Counted from the stretch's first letter, positions 25,032-34,826 are shown. The stretch is DNA of 64,000 bases from an uncultured Dokdonia sp. (GCF_937910895.1 NZ_CALEMI010000067.1:1-64000); one strand, 5' to 3'. The notes: a model not told the origin generated them from the letters alone. Made by a program: numbers and translations.

Positions 25032-25961
25032 CCCAGAACCTCCTACTTTTCGATTACCTGACTTGTCTACGCGATAAAAGCGTTCAAAAAGTCTAGGGAT
25101 GTGCTCTCTCTCAATACCTTCTCCATTATCTGTAACTCGGATAAGGACTTTATTTTGGATTAAATCTTGTATACTGATCTCAGTGGTTCCATCTTTTTTA
25201 CCGTATTTGATAGAATTTTCTATGAGATTGGTCAATAATTGTTGGATTCGTTCTTCGTCTGCATTTACAAGGATAGGTTCTTCATAGTCCCGATCAAAGG
25301 TTAAGGTCACATTCTTTTTTGCTGTTTTCATTTCTAGAAGTTCGAAAGTATTTTTGACCAATGCTACGATATCAAAGTACGTGTAATTAAGATTTAAATC
25401 CCCAACTTCTAGTTTTGTGATCATATCCAGATCGTTCACCAAATAGATGAGACGCTCTACGCCTTTATCTGCCCTTTCTAAGTATTTTATACGAACAGAT
25501 TTGTCTTTAACAGCCCCATCTAGTAATGTGAGAATGTACGCTTGTACTGTAAATAATGGTGTTTTGAGTTCGTGAGCTACATTCCCTAAAAAGTCTTTAC
25601 GGTACTCATCTTTGATTCTAAGCGATTCTATCTCAAGTTTCCTACTTGTAGCATAACGCTCTACCTCATCAGTAAGAGATTTTAAGTCGGTCGTTATTCT
25701 TCTAGGTTTAAGCTCGGCATCTTCTAGTAATGTGACCTCATCGTATATTTTTTTTACTCTCCTGTAAATAAAAATTTTAGTACGATAATAAATAATAATA
25801 AAAAGAAATATAAAACAAAATATAGCGACCATCCCGATGAAAGGCCAATCTATGTTTTTTTGCCAATATCCAATGCCTATAAGTATCGCCGAAAAAAAAA
25901 GTGTTACGTAAAACGCTGTAACTATTGAAAAACCGTATGACCTCCTAAAGTCGTCTGTCAT
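24909..25961 (-). CDS. PhoR-like sensor histidine kinase
   Basis: A 350-aa kinase with two transmembrane helices (about 10-32 and 38-60) and almost no periplasmic loop. A linker follows, then a HisKA domain with H130 in VAHELKTPLF and a HATPase domain (LTNLIENSIKYGKKDG, DNGEGIEREH, FYRVDKSGNRKVGGSGLGLSIV). It shares a single nucleotide with the response-regulator gene upstream and is cotranscribed with it. The short sensor and PhoB-type partner suggest phosphate-starvation signalling, as in PhoR, which would fit the Pho-like boxes at 54-59 kb. This assignment is inference. Confidence 0.9.
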   Translation of the reverse strand: MTDDFRRSYGFSIVTAFYVTLFFSAILIGIGYWQKNIDWPFIGMVAIFCFIFLFIIIYYRTKIFIYRRVKKIYDEVTLLEDAELKPRRITTDLKSLTDEVERYATSRKLEIESLRIKDEYRKDFLGNVAHELKTPLFTVQAYILTLLDGAVKDKSVRIKYLERADKGVERLIYLVNDLDMITKLEVGDLNLNYTYFDIVALVKNTFELLEMKTAKKNVTLTFDRDYEEPILVNADEERIQQLLTNLIENSIKYGKKDGTTEISIQDLIQNKVLIRVTDNGEGIEREHIPRLFERFYRVDKSGNRKVGGSGLGLSIVKHIIEAHDEKIYVESEYGVGSEFSFTLEKAEKLP

Positions 25962-26644
25962 TAAACTACAAATTTATATCCTACTCCTTTAATTGTTTTA
26001 AAAGACTCGTCGCCTATTTTTTCTCTTAGTTTGCGTATGTGTACATCTATTGTTCTGCCACCTACAACCACTTCATTTCCCCAAACTCTATCCAAGATAT
26101 CTTCTCTTTTAAATACTTTTCCTGGTTTTGAAGCTAGTAGTGAGAGTAATTCAAATTCTTTTCTAGGCAAGACAATCTCTTCTTTATCTTTAATAATTTT
26201 ATACTCCTCTCGATCTATCACTAGGTTTCCTACTTTGATAATCTCAGAAGATTCCTCTTTCTCTTTCAGTCTTCGCAATAGTGCTTTGACTTTACTAATG
26301 AGCACTTTCGGCTTTATAGGCTTTGTAATATAATCATCTGCTCCTGCGTCAAATCCTGCTACCTGAGAATAATCTTCGCCACGCGCTGTAAAAAAAGTGA
26401 TGATAGTATCAGAAAGATCTGGATTTTTACGTAGTAGTTCACACGCTTCAATTCCATCCATTTCTGGCATCATCACATCTAAGATCACAAGATGAGGTTT
26501 ATGTTTCTTTCCTAGTTTAACTGCCTCTGCACCATTGGTTCCCGTAATTACCTGATATCCTTCATTAGATAGATTATACCCTACAATTTCTAGAATATCC
26601 GGCTCATCATCTACTAATAATATTTTGATGTTTTTATTCTTCAT
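25961..26644 (-). CDS. OmpR/PhoB-family response regulator
   Basis: A 227-aa regulator. The receiver domain has D12/D13, phosphoacceptor D56 in VILDVMMPEMDG, T86 and K108 (ITKPIK). The C-terminal winged helix (about 135-227) includes LPRKEFELLSLLASKPGKVFKREDILDRVWG and GRTIDVHIRKLREKIG. The protein is PhoB/PhoP-like. It is followed without a gap by its kinase. The likely regulon includes the TonB receptor, MORN-like and PiT genes with 11-bp-period direct repeats; no such repeat is obvious before this gene itself. Confidence 0.92.
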   Translation of the reverse strand: MKNKNIKILLVDDEPDILEIVGYNLSNEGYQVITGTNGAEAVKLGKKHKPHLVILDVMMPEMDGIEACELLRKNPDLSDTIITFFTARGEDYSQVAGFDAGADDYITKPIKPKVLISKVKALLRRLKEKEESSEIIKVGNLVIDREEYKIIKDKEEIVLPRKEFELLSLLASKPGKVFKREDILDRVWGNEVVVGGRTIDVHIRKLREKIGDESFKTIKGVGYKFVV

Positions 26645-26808
26645 GAGTGTACCAAGGTTTCATTCTATAAATATAGTCTATTATAAATTCTTTAATAAAC
26701 GACTAAAATAATTTATTCCGTTGGTTACCTAAGCAGTATCTATATTAAGAATGGGTTAAATATTTACGCTTTCGCGAAAGCATAAACAACTCTGTCTATT
26801 ACATTTTG

Positions 26809-26816
26809 TATTTTTG
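26809..26816 (+). promoter_or_regulatory. Minus-7 box TATTTTTG
   Basis: TATTTTTG fits TAnnTTTG and lies 26 bp before the large secreted protein gene. A perfect palindromic repeat (26768-26781) sits just upstream, about where the minus-33 region would be. Confidence 0.5.
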
Positions 26817-26842
26817 CACCTTATTTACTAAACTAATTAATT

Positions 26843-29401
26843 ATGAAAAAAATTACGCTTTTAATTGCATTATTCATGAGTTACCTTTCCTTTGGACAGG
26901 TGGTGATCAATGAAGTCGATGCAGATCAAACTGGAACAGACACTATGGAGTTTGTCGAACTCTTCTCAGAGACGCCAAATCAGTCTCTTGATGGCCTTGT
27001 TCTTGTTCTTTTTAATGGATCTGATGATGCTAGTTATAATGCAATAGATTTAACAGGTTTTTCTACAGATGGTAATGGATTTTTTATCGTAGGAGGTGAT
27101 GAAGTTGCCGGTGCTGATATCATGATAGGTGCCAACAATACCATCCAAAATGGAGCTGACGGTATTGGAATTTACACAGGAAATATCGCTGATTTTCCAA
27201 ATGATACCCCAGCTACAACAACAAATCTTATTGATGCTATTGTCTATGGAACCAATGATGCTGATGATGTAGATCTGCTAGCTGCATTAGGACAAACAAT
27301 TCAATACAATGAAGATAATGTAGATGCAGACATAGAATCATTACAACGCCGTGATGATGGTACGTTCTGTACCGCTACACCTACACCTCGTGCAACCAAT
27401 GGATGTTCTGCCTGTGCACTTGTTTTTAGTTTTAACGATGCTACTTGTGATGATGTTACCACTGGAGTAGACGGTGTTACCTACCTTGTCGACTTTACTG
27501 GGGGTGCTGGAGAAGCAATTACCCTAGCATTGGACGGCACAACGGGAACTATTGGTGGAGATAATCCTAGCACACAAGCTACAGGAACAATCTCTATATC
27601 TGTAGATGAAGGTGTAGATTTTGCACTGACAGCAACAGGTGCTACCTGTGATGTCTCTATAGATCTATTTGCTGTAAACTGTGCCCCTACTGCAGATGTT
27701 GCAGATATCGCTACGTTAAGAGCAAGCGCCGAAGGAGTAGAATACCTTCTTACAGGAGAAGCGATTCTGACGTTCCAACAAGATTTTAGAAATCAAAAAT
27801 TTATAGAAGATGCTACTGGAGCTATTCTTATAGATGACTCTTCAGGAACTATCACAACCATGTATACGGTAGGAGATGGTATTACAGGCATCTTAGGAAC
27901 ATTAACTTCTTTTCAAGGAATGTTACAATTTGTTCCCTCAGAAGATCCTGGTGCTGCAACTTCAACTGGCAATGCTGTAACTCCTCAAATGGTAACCATC
28001 ACAGCACTTAATGCAAATCCAAATGATTTTGAATCTGAATATGTACAAATAGCAGACGTTGCTGTAGACAATTCTGCAAACTCAACTTGGGTCACTGGTG
28101 CTGAATATCCACTTTCAAATGCAGATGGAGATTATGTATTTAGAACTTCTTTTTTTGCTGTAGATTATATTGGAGAAACAGTTCCTACACAAGCTACTAT
28201 TGCTGGTATCATCACAGAACGTAATAATGGAGATTACTTCATCACTGCTCGTGACTTGAATGATATAGAAAACACTTCTTCTTGCTCACTGGTATTAGGT
28301 ACTATCACAGCTACATGTGATACTGAAACTTCTAGTCAAGATGGAACGACAATTACTGTAGCCTATACTGGTGGTGGTAATGAAACATATACTCTTGAAG
28401 TGTTAGGCGGAGGTGTGATCTCTGGAGATGATCCTACCACTGTTGCCGAAGGTACTATCACAATAATTGCAGTATCAGAAGCTACTACTGTAACACTAGA
28501 AATTACCAGTGTTAATTGCAATCTTTCTACAGATATTACAACGCCTGCTTGTGAACCAGTTCCTGAAGTTGCTACAATAGCTGCTTTAAGAGCAGAAACA
28601 GAAGGTGAAGAATATGTATTGAGTACTGAAGCAATACTTACTTTCCAACAATCACAACGTAACCAAAAATGGATTGAAGACGCAACAGGAGCTATTGTGA
28701 TTGATGATCCTGCAGGAGTCATTACAACTACATACGCTATCGGAGACGGTATCACAGGTATACGAGGAACCCTAGGTTCTTTTAATGGTCTTATGCAGTT
28801 TGTTCCTTCTCAAGATGCTGGAGCACCAAGCTCTATGGCGAATCCAATAGCACCACAGGTAGTTACCATAACTGAGCTTAACACCAATAGTGAAAACTAT
28901 GAGTCTGAATATGTAGCAGTGGCTGCAGTTACTGTAACCAATACAAGTGGAGATACGAACTGGCTCATGGATACTAACTATGAAATCACAAATGCAGATG
29001 GTACTTTTACATTACGCACCAATTTTGATGAAGCTGATTATGTAGTAAATCCAGATGCAGTACCTACTACAACAGTAAATATTGCTGGGCTTATTGGTCA
29101 GTTTAATGATACGTATCAAATCACTCCTAGAAGTGCTGCCGATATTGATATTACACTTTCTGTTCAAGAAAACACTATTGATGGATTATCTATATATCCT
29201 AATCCTGCAGAAGATATCGTCACCATTACAACCACTTCAAACACTCAAAAAGAAGTAACTGTATTTGATATCACAGGAAAATTAGTATTACGTACAAACA
29301 CAGTGAATACTATCAATGTACAAACACTAGAAACAGGAATGTACCTAATGACAATTAAAGAGAATAACGCTACAGCAACTGTCAAGTTGATCGTTAGATA
29401 A
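26843..29401 (+). CDS. Secreted multidomain protein with lamin-tail and duplicated DUF5689-like domains, T9SS cargo
   Basis: An 852-aa exported protein with signal peptide (1-18, ending SFGQ). It then has a lamin-tail-like domain (VINEVDADQTGTDTMEFVEL, about 20-190). Two copies follow of a roughly 290-residue unit, each made of a cysteine-flanked beta region and a DUF5689-like OB-type domain beginning VATIAALRAE / VADIATLRAS and containing EAILTFQQ...NQKWIEDATGAI. The last 80 residues are a type A type-IX-secretion sorting domain (LSIYPNPAEDIVTI... to VKLIVR). Similar proteins are cell-surface or released; some are nuclease-associated. No catalytic site was recognised. Confidence 0.85.
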   Translation: MKKITLLIALFMSYLSFGQVVINEVDADQTGTDTMEFVELFSETPNQSLDGLVLVLFNGSDDASYNAIDLTGFSTDGNGFFIVGGDEVAGADIMIGANNTIQNGADGIGIYTGNIADFPNDTPATTTNLIDAIVYGTNDADDVDLLAALGQTIQYNEDNVDADIESLQRRDDGTFCTATPTPRATNGCSACALVFSFNDATCDDVTTGVDGVTYLVDFTGGAGEAITLALDGTTGTIGGDNPSTQATGTISISVDEGVDFALTATGATCDVSIDLFAVNCAPTADVADIATLRASAEGVEYLLTGEAILTFQQDFRNQKFIEDATGAILIDDSSGTITTMYTVGDGITGILGTLTSFQGMLQFVPSEDPGAATSTGNAVTPQMVTITALNANPNDFESEYVQIADVAVDNSANSTWVTGAEYPLSNADGDYVFRTSFFAVDYIGETVPTQATIAGIITERNNGDYFITARDLNDIENTSSCSLVLGTITATCDTETSSQDGTTITVAYTGGGNETYTLEVLGGGVISGDDPTTVAEGTITIIAVSEATTVTLEITSVNCNLSTDITTPACEPVPEVATIAALRAETEGEEYVLSTEAILTFQQSQRNQKWIEDATGAIVIDDPAGVITTTYAIGDGITGIRGTLGSFNGLMQFVPSQDAGAPSSMANPIAPQVVTITELNTNSENYESEYVAVAAVTVTNTSGDTNWLMDTNYEITNADGTFTLRTNFDEADYVVNPDAVPTTTVNIAGLIGQFNDTYQITPRSAADIDITLSVQENTIDGLSIYPNPAEDIVTITTTSNTQKEVTVFDITGKLVLRTNTVNTINVQTLETGMYLMTIKENNATATVKLIVR

Positions 29402-29425
29402 TACGCATATCATTTATATTTTATA

Positions 29426-29454
29426 AAAAGCGTCCTTTTTGAAAGGACGCTTTT
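29426..29454 (+). terminator. Rho-independent terminator
   Basis: Near-perfect arms AAAAGCGTCCTTT and AAAGGACGCTTTT, 25 bp after the secreted-protein stop, with a T-rich tail. Confidence 0.88.
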
Positions 29455-29489
29455 GCTTTTTATATCACTTTAAATTCAACAGAGATGAA

Positions 29490-29508
29490 TACCTTTGTCC
29501 TAAATTTG
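29490..29508 (+). promoter_or_regulatory. Two overlapping minus-7 candidates before the LuxE-like gene
   Basis: TACCTTTG (29490-29497) and TAAATTTG (29501-29508) both fit TAnnTTTG. The second ends only 4 bp before the ATG at 29513; if used, the transcript would be essentially leaderless. Confidence 0.5.
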
Positions 29509-29512
29509 ACGT

Positions 29513-30490
29513 ATGGAATACCAAGATATTTTTGCTATAAAAAACTCTCAGGAATTTGAGCAAAAAGCTCTTGACGTATTTCGTTATCAATTTGAACATA
29601 ATACAGTATATCGCTCTTTTTGTGACCTTCTTTATAAGAATCCAAGTGATATTAAAACGGTAGCCGAAATTCCTTTTTTACCTATTTCCTTTTTTAAATC
29701 TCACGAAGTCGTTTCTTCACAAAAAGAAACAGAAGCAATATTTACGAGTAGTGGAACCACTGGTAGTATCACGAGTAAACATTATGTAAAAGACCTTTCT
29801 CTCTACGAAACCAGCTTCCAAAAAGGATTTACACAATCGTATGGAGCCATAGAAGAGTATGTCGTTTTGGCTTTGCTACCGTCTTATCTTGAACGAGAAG
29901 GCTCTTCCTTGGTATATATGGTAGACCATCTTATTAAGGCAAGCAAACATGAGGATAGCGGATTTTATTTAGATGATTATTTCGCTTTAAGCGAAAAATT
30001 AAAAGATCTTGATACCTCGGGCAAAAAAGTACTTCTCATAGGCGTGAGCTTTGCCTTATTAGATCTTATAGAAAATGATCATTTCTCTCTTCAGCACACC
30101 ATTATTATGGAAACAGGAGGGATGAAAGGAAAACGAAAAGAAATGATCCGAGAAGAACTTCATGCAATGCTATCTAAAGGATTTGGTGTTTCTGAAATCC
30201 ATAGTGAGTACGGGATGACAGAGTTATTATCTCAGGCATACTCCAATGGAAAAGGAGTGTTTACAACCCCTCCTTGGATGAAGATATTAATAAGAGATCC
30301 TGAAGATCCTTTAACGATATTCTCCAACTCAAAAACTGGAGGGCTTAACGTCATAGACTTAGCAAATATTCATTCTTGTTCCTTTATTGCCACACAAGAT
30401 CTTGGCAGAATACACCCAGATGGAAGCTTCTCTGTTGTGGGTAGATTTGATAATTCGGACATAAGAGGATGTAATCTTATGGTATTGTAA
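29513..30490 (+). CDS. LuxE/PaaK-like acyl-activating enzyme
   Basis: A 325-aa member of the LuxE acyl-protein synthetase / AMP-binding group. The nucleotide loop is TSSGTTG in AIFTSSGTTGSITSKHYV (about 81-95); later SEYGMTELLSQAY and RDLGRIHPDGSFSVVGRFDNSDIRG-like segments match adenylate-forming enzymes. It likely activates a carboxylic acid with ATP. The acid and acceptor are unknown, and no lux-type reductase is next to it. In Bacteroidota such genes are commonly annotated as acyl transferases of unknown pathway. It is a single gene with its own promoter. Confidence 0.85.
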   Translation: MEYQDIFAIKNSQEFEQKALDVFRYQFEHNTVYRSFCDLLYKNPSDIKTVAEIPFLPISFFKSHEVVSSQKETEAIFTSSGTTGSITSKHYVKDLSLYETSFQKGFTQSYGAIEEYVVLALLPSYLEREGSSLVYMVDHLIKASKHEDSGFYLDDYFALSEKLKDLDTSGKKVLLIGVSFALLDLIENDHFSLQHTIIMETGGMKGKRKEMIREELHAMLSKGFGVSEIHSEYGMTELLSQAYSNGKGVFTTPPWMKILIRDPEDPLTIFSNSKTGGLNVIDLANIHSCSFIATQDLGRIHPDGSFSVVGRFDNSDIRGCNLMVL

Positions 30491-30570
30491 AAGCAGTCAA
30501 TTCCTATAATTATGTTAAAAATGTAATGTTCTCTATTTTTAACGACCTAACCTTTGTAAAAATTTATAAA

Positions 30571-31020
30571 ATGAAACAGTTTTTAATTCTAGTCATCGCC
30601 TTTGTAAGTTTTCAAGCGATCGGACAACAAATAGATTATAATCTTAAGAAAGGATATGTTGCCGAGGGATATGATGTTACTGAGTATTTTAATAACAAAG
30701 CAATAGAAGGCACTACCAAATTTACAACAGAGCATGACAAAGTAAAATACAAATTTGTGAGTCAGGAGAATCTTGACAAGTTCAAGGCAAACCCTGAAAA
30801 ATTTGTCCCTCAATATGGTGGTTATTGTGCATACGCAATCGCTGATAAAGGAAAAAAAGTAAGTGTAAATCCTGAAACCTTTGAAATAAGAGATGGTAAG
30901 TTATATCTCTTCTATAATTCTTGGGGAACCAACACACTAGAAAAATGGCAAGAAGAAGGTCCTGAAAAATTAAAAGGACAAGCAGATACGGCTTGGAATA
31001 AAGTAAAATATAATAGATAA
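30571..31020 (+). CDS. Exported YHS-domain protein, copy 1
   Basis: A 149-aa protein. I start it at ATG 30571, which gives a clean signal peptide (MKQFLILVIAFVSFQAIGQQ). The mature part is a YHS-like domain: GYDVTEYFNNKAIEG, KVKYKFVSQENLDKFKANPEKFVPQYGGYCAYA and then a tail with IRDGKLYLFYNSWG. YHS domains are often found near metal transport proteins and may bind metal; the single Cys in GGYCAYA is kept. A paralogue with the same layout follows at 31243, so the pair arose by tandem duplication. A terminator separates them. Confidence 0.85.
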   Translation: MKQFLILVIAFVSFQAIGQQIDYNLKKGYVAEGYDVTEYFNNKAIEGTTKFTTEHDKVKYKFVSQENLDKFKANPEKFVPQYGGYCAYAIADKGKKVSVNPETFEIRDGKLYLFYNSWGTNTLEKWQEEGPEKLKGQADTAWNKVKYNR

Positions 31021-31053
31021 AGAATATTCATAATTGATTGGTTAGTTAGTTAG

Positions 31054-31088
31054 AAAACCCTAGTGAGCATCTTGCCACTAGGGTTTTT
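31054..31088 (+). terminator. Rho-independent terminator
   Basis: Perfect 12-bp arms AAAACCCTAGTG and CACTAGGGTTTT with a 10-nt loop and T-tail, 34 bp after the first YHS gene. Confidence 0.88.
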
Positions 31089-31242
31089 GTTTTATGTAAA
31101 TTTGACAATCAAAACTTGAAAATACCAAGTAAAAGTATTTGTATGAAAAATAAATAAGAAAAATTGACAATTCTTTGTAAGATTATTTATAGCTGTCGAC
31201 TGAGTGTTTATAAATTAAAAATCACAAATTAAAGACACACTC

Positions 31243-31695
31243 ATGAAAAAATCAATAATCATACTTATAGGATTACTTATTGGATTCTCTTCACAAGCAC
31301 AACAAATTGACTATTACCTAGACAGTGGCTATGTTGCCGAAGGATATGATGTTACAGCTTATTTTAACAATGAAGCTGTAGAAGGAAGTAAAAGCTACAC
31401 AACAACATACGACGGCGCTAAATTCAAGTTTGCTTCACAAGTAAATCTGGACAAGTTTAAGGCAAACCCATCCAAATATGTTCCTCAATATGGTGGTTAT
31501 TGTGCGTATGCGCTTGCTACAAATGGAAAAAAAGTAGACGCAGATCCAGAAACATTCGAAATACGAGACGGAAAATTATACATGTTCTATAACTCTTGGG
31601 GTAAAAACACTTTAAAAAATTGGAAAAAAGAAGGTCCTACCGCCTTACGACTTAAAGCTGACACCAACTGGGAAAAAGTAAAATACAAAAATTAA
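31243..31695 (+). CDS. Exported YHS-domain protein, copy 2
   Basis: A 150-aa paralogue of the preceding gene: signal peptide MKKSIIILIGLLIGFSSQAQ, then GYDVTAYFNNEAVEGS, FASQVNLDKFKANPSKYVPQYGGYCAYA and IRDGKLYMFYNSWG. Roughly two thirds of residues agree with copy 1, with most change in the signal peptide and the Lys-rich tail, so the duplication is not recent. Presumed periplasmic; substrate unknown. It has its own 220-bp upstream region and a strong terminator downstream. Confidence 0.85.
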   Translation: MKKSIIILIGLLIGFSSQAQQIDYYLDSGYVAEGYDVTAYFNNEAVEGSKSYTTTYDGAKFKFASQVNLDKFKANPSKYVPQYGGYCAYALATNGKKVDADPETFEIRDGKLYMFYNSWGKNTLKNWKKEGPTALRLKADTNWEKVKYKN

Positions 31696-31714
31696 TTTCA
31701 CCCCCTGTATACCA

Positions 31715-31749
31715 GAACACCCCATTAGAATTTTTCTAATGGGGTGTTC
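31715..31749. terminator. Perfect 16-bp inverted repeat between converging genes
   Basis: GAACACCCCATTAGAA (31715-31730) and its exact complement (31734-31749) flank a 3-nt loop. T-rich flanks are short, but the position between two convergent genes fits a bidirectional terminator. Confidence 0.75.
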
Positions 31750-31793
31750 ACTTTATAGCTTATAAGAATCTTTTATGATCTCTTTTGTATGTA

Positions 31794-33089
31794 CTAAATC
31801 ACTTTAATGATAAAGTAATTTTTCTTTCCTCTTTGAAGTAATATGAAAGTATCACTGATCAAATGTTCTTTAGTAATTTTAAAATCTTCTGTTACTTTTT
31901 CTTTATTCACAGAAATAGAATTTTCTTTAAGTGCACGTCTTGCTTCTCCATTAGATTTTAAAAATCCTGTTTTTTCCGCAAGTGCTCCTATGATATCAAG
32001 ACCTCCTTCTATTTCTGAGGCAGCGACCTCCGCTTGAGGCACGCCTTCAAAAACATCTAAAAAAGTAGCTTCATCAAGTGCTTTTAAGTCTTCTCCAGTA
32101 GATTTTCCAAAAAGAATATTGGATGCTTTTATCGCATTTTCTAACGCTTCTTCTCCATGTACCGTGACCGTCACTTCTTCTGCCAATTTTCTCTGAAGCG
32201 CACGTTGATGTGGCGCTTCTTTATGAAGCTCAACAAGTGCTTCTATCTCTTGCTGATTTAAAAACGTAAAAATCTTAATATACTTCTCTGCATCTTCATC
32301 GCTTGTATTTAACCAGTATTGGTAAAACTTATACGGAGATGTACGTTTAGCATCTAGCCATACATTCCCACCTTCACTTTTTCCAAATTTACTCCCATCA
32401 GATTTTGTGATTAAAGGACACGTAAGTGCATATCCTTTTCCTCTACCTATACGGCGTATTAATTCTGTTCCAGTGGTAATATTTCCCCACTGATCGCTTC
32501 CTCCCATTTGGAGCGAGCAATCATAGTTCTGATACAAATGCAAGAAATCATATCCTTGAACTAATTGATAGGTAAACTCAGTAAAAGACATTCCATCTGC
32601 CGACTCGCCAGACAAACGATTCTTTACAGAATCTTTTGCCATCATATAATTTACTGTAATATGTTTTCCAACATCTCTTATAAAATCCAGAAAAGAAAAC
32701 TCCTTCATCCAGTCATAATTATTGACCATCACCGCTTCATTTGCTGCTCCAGAAGTAAACTCTAAGAATTGAGACAATTGATTGCGCACACATTCTTGAT
32801 TATGACGAAGTGTTTTTTCGTCTAGCAAATTACGCTCTGAAGATTTCCCAGAAGGATCCCCTATCATCCCTGTAGCACCTCCTACAAGAGCAACAGGCTT
32901 ATGACCTGCTCTTTGAAAATGCGCTAATAGCATAATAGGTACTAGATTTCCGATATGTAAAGAATCTGCTGTAGGGTCAAACCCCACATAGGCGCTACGC
33001 ATCGCCTCCATAAGGTGTTCTTCTGTATTAGGCATTGCATCGTGCACCATCCCTCTCCATTGCAATTCTTGAACAAAATTTTTAATCAT
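31794..33089 (-). CDS. tyrS: Tyrosyl-tRNA synthetase
   Basis: A 431-aa class I aminoacyl-tRNA synthetase. The HIGH-like motif is in [18 protein letters not shown] (about 33-50), [14 protein letters not shown] follows, and [12 protein letters not shown] precedes the KMSKS-equivalent [13 protein letters not shown]. The C-terminal 70 residues form an S4 RNA-binding domain ([20 protein letters not shown]). It charges tRNA-Tyr with tyrosine. Single gene. Confidence 0.97.
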   Translation of the reverse strand: MIKNFVQELQWRGMVHDAMPNTEEHLMEAMRSAYVGFDPTADSLHIGNLVPIMLLAHFQRAGHKPVALVGGATGMIGDPSGKSSERNLLDEKTLRHNQECVRNQLSQFLEFTSGAANEAVMVNNYDWMKEFSFLDFIRDVGKHITVNYMMAKDSVKNRLSGESADGMSFTEFTYQLVQGYDFLHLYQNYDCSLQMGGSDQWGNITTGTELIRRIGRGKGYALTCPLITKSDGSKFGKSEGGNVWLDAKRTSPYKFYQYWLNTSDEDAEKYIKIFTFLNQQEIEALVELHKEAPHQRALQRKLAEEVTVTVHGEEALENAIKASNILFGKSTGEDLKALDEATFLDVFEGVPQAEVAASEIEGGLDIIGALAEKTGFLKSNGEARRALKENSISVNKEKVTEDFKITKEHLISDTFILLQRGKKNYFIIKVI

Positions 33090-33188
33090 TAGATTTTCTT
33101 TTGAGGGTGCAAAGATAAAGGGTATTAAGTCTCATGACAAACTCTGAACTCAATAAAAAAGATAGATTAAAATCAGGCGTTATTTAAT

Positions 33189-33270
33189 CAAGATCCCGCT
33201 ATGCAGCGGGATTAGTTCAATGTGTAATCTTGAGTGCGTCTTGCAGACTTCTCAAAATTGAGTTTCACTA
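33189..33270 (+). repeat. Two-hairpin intergenic repeat (copy A)
   Basis: An 82-bp element nearly identical to 63039-63120. Hairpin 1 is ATCCCGCT-atgc-AGCGGGAT (33193-33212). Hairpin 2 is TTGAG-tgc-GTCT-tgc-AGAC-tt-CTCAA (33230-33255). It ends in GTTTCACTAA. The 239-bp gap between tyrS and the SDR gene holds nothing else that I can identify. Confidence 0.75.
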
Positions 33271-33328
33271 ATAAAAATTAAAGTGACGTTATTGGGGTAC
33301 TTGCCTAGAGTAGATTATATTTATACTT

Positions 33329-34330
33329 ATGATTTTAGTCACAGGAGGAACAGGTCTCGTCGGAATGCATTTATTACTTGAACTTACACGGGATCATACG
33401 CCCGTGCGATCGACATTCAGAACTACTGAAAAAATAAAAGAGGTGGAGGCTTTTTTTGCTTTCGCGAAAGCGGAAAACCAGTTTAAAAAAATAGATTGGA
33501 TACAAGCCGATATCATAGACGTTCCTTTACTAGAGCTTGCTTTTAAGGACATCATACACGTATATCACTGTGCCGCACTGATCTCATTTGATCCTTATGA
33601 CTTTCAAAAATTATTAAAAACAAATGTCGAAGGCACCGCAAACGTAGTCAATCTATGTCTGTCATATCAAGTGCAAAAACTATGTTATGTAAGCTCTGTT
33701 GCTGCGTTAAGCAAACTACCCAACAACCCTATTACCGAAGAAAACATCTGGGATCCCAATGAATCAAATTCGGTCTATGCCATTTCAAAATATGGTGCCG
33801 AAATGGAAGTCTGGCGGGGTACACAAGAAGGATTGGACGCTATCATTTTTAATCCAGTAATTATTCTAGGAGAAGGAGATTATACGAAAGGAAGTGGTGA
33901 ATTATGCAATCACGTATTGAAAGAAAAAGCATTCTACCCAAAAGGAAGTAATGGATTTATAGACGTGAAAGATGTTGTTACCCTTATGATACAAGGACTT
34001 TCTAGTAACTTAACAAATGAGCGTTATATTCTGGTGGGAGAAAACACATCTTATAAAGACATCTTGCAACGTATGGCAACGCAATTTTCTAAAAAGCCTC
34101 CCAAAAAATCACTCCCAAGCGGATTTCTTACGCTACTTGCTGTAGCAGATGGATTTTTGGGATTGTTTACTCGTAAGAGAAACATGACTCGTGCTAGTGC
34201 TAAAGCGATGCAGGAAGTTAAAAGATTTAGTTCTGAAAAGGCAAAACAACAATTATATTATGTTCCTACACCTATAGATGAAACCTTAAAAAGAATAAAG
34301 CTACATCTGGAAGCTACAAAGAATCTATAA
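33329..34330 (+). CDS. NAD-dependent epimerase/dehydratase (extended SDR)
   Basis: A 333-aa Rossmann enzyme. The cofactor loop is ILVTGGTGLVGMHLL (2-16), the catalytic S/Y-K set is YVSSVAALSK and YAISKYG, and HCAALIS is the usual NNAG-equivalent. The substrate is unknown; the family includes sugar-nucleotide epimerases and dihydroflavonol-reductase-like enzymes, and the sequence leans to the latter. A perfect palindromic repeat (33458-33471) is in frame as FAFAKAEN near residue 46. The 3' end overlaps the convergent DUF4296 gene by 17 bp. Confidence 0.88.
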   Translation: MILVTGGTGLVGMHLLLELTRDHTPVRSTFRTTEKIKEVEAFFAFAKAENQFKKIDWIQADIIDVPLLELAFKDIIHVYHCAALISFDPYDFQKLLKTNVEGTANVVNLCLSYQVQKLCYVSSVAALSKLPNNPITEENIWDPNESNSVYAISKYGAEMEVWRGTQEGLDAIIFNPVIILGEGDYTKGSGELCNHVLKEKAFYPKGSNGFIDVKDVVTLMIQGLSSNLTNERYILVGENTSYKDILQRMATQFSKKPPKKSLPSGFLTLLAVADGFLGLFTRKRNMTRASAKAMQEVKRFSSEKAKQQLYYVPTPIDETLKRIKLHLEATKNL

Positions 34331-34826
34331 AAATTTCTTTAGAAACTCTAATAGGCGAACGTGTTTTTTCTATTTTATCACTTACTTTGCCTTTGAGACT
34401 ATCTAGTTTTTTAATACTATCCCTCTCTCGTTGTAACTGCTTTGCTTTTTCTGTACGTAAAGAGTCTTTTACCTTTTTTTCTATTTTAGCTAATGAATCG
34501 TAGCCTTTAAATTCAGCTTCAGCTCGTTTCTGAATAGTGACATACATGTCTTTATAATCTTCTATATCTGAAGCATAATAGGTGATGCTTTTTGCTAGCT
34601 GCAAACTATCTATAGCATACTTTTCAAAAATATATGTTTCTGGCGCTACACCGTACTTACTCAGTTTTTGGATATCATATCCTCTCGCTCCATTTACAAC
34701 AGCCATTTCATAAATGATCTCTTCCATTTTGGCTCTGTCAATAAGATCTGTAGGTTTTTCTACAGACGGTATGTCTTGACAGCTTATGACAAGAAAGATA
34801 AAAAATATGTATGCAAATTGCTTCAC
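34314..34826 (-). CDS. DUF4296 lipoprotein
   Basis: A 170-aa predicted lipoprotein (lipobox VISC, Cys16) with a DUF4296-like body: KMEEIIYEMAVVNGARGYD, then FEKYAIDSLQLAKSITYYASD. The C-terminal 60 residues are a charged Lys/Glu coiled-coil-like tail. Function of the family is unknown. It shares one base with the dihydroorotase gene upstream, so it is in that operon, and overlaps the SDR gene on the other strand by 17 bp. Confidence 0.8.
   Translation of the reverse strand: MKQFAYIFFIFLVISCQDIPSVEKPTDLIDRAKMEEIIYEMAVVNGARGYDIQKLSKYGVAPETYIFEKYAIDSLQLAKSITYYASDIEDYKDMYVTIQKRAEAEFKGYDSLAKIEKKVKDSLRTEKAKQLQRERDSIKKLDSLKGKVSDKIEKTRSPIRVSKEIFIDSL

Noticed and set aside
29982-29996. Palindrome TTCGCTTTAAGCGAA in the LuxE-like gene
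   Set aside because: It differs from the interspersed word in its centre (TTTAAG versus TTTCGCGAAAG); a chance palindrome.
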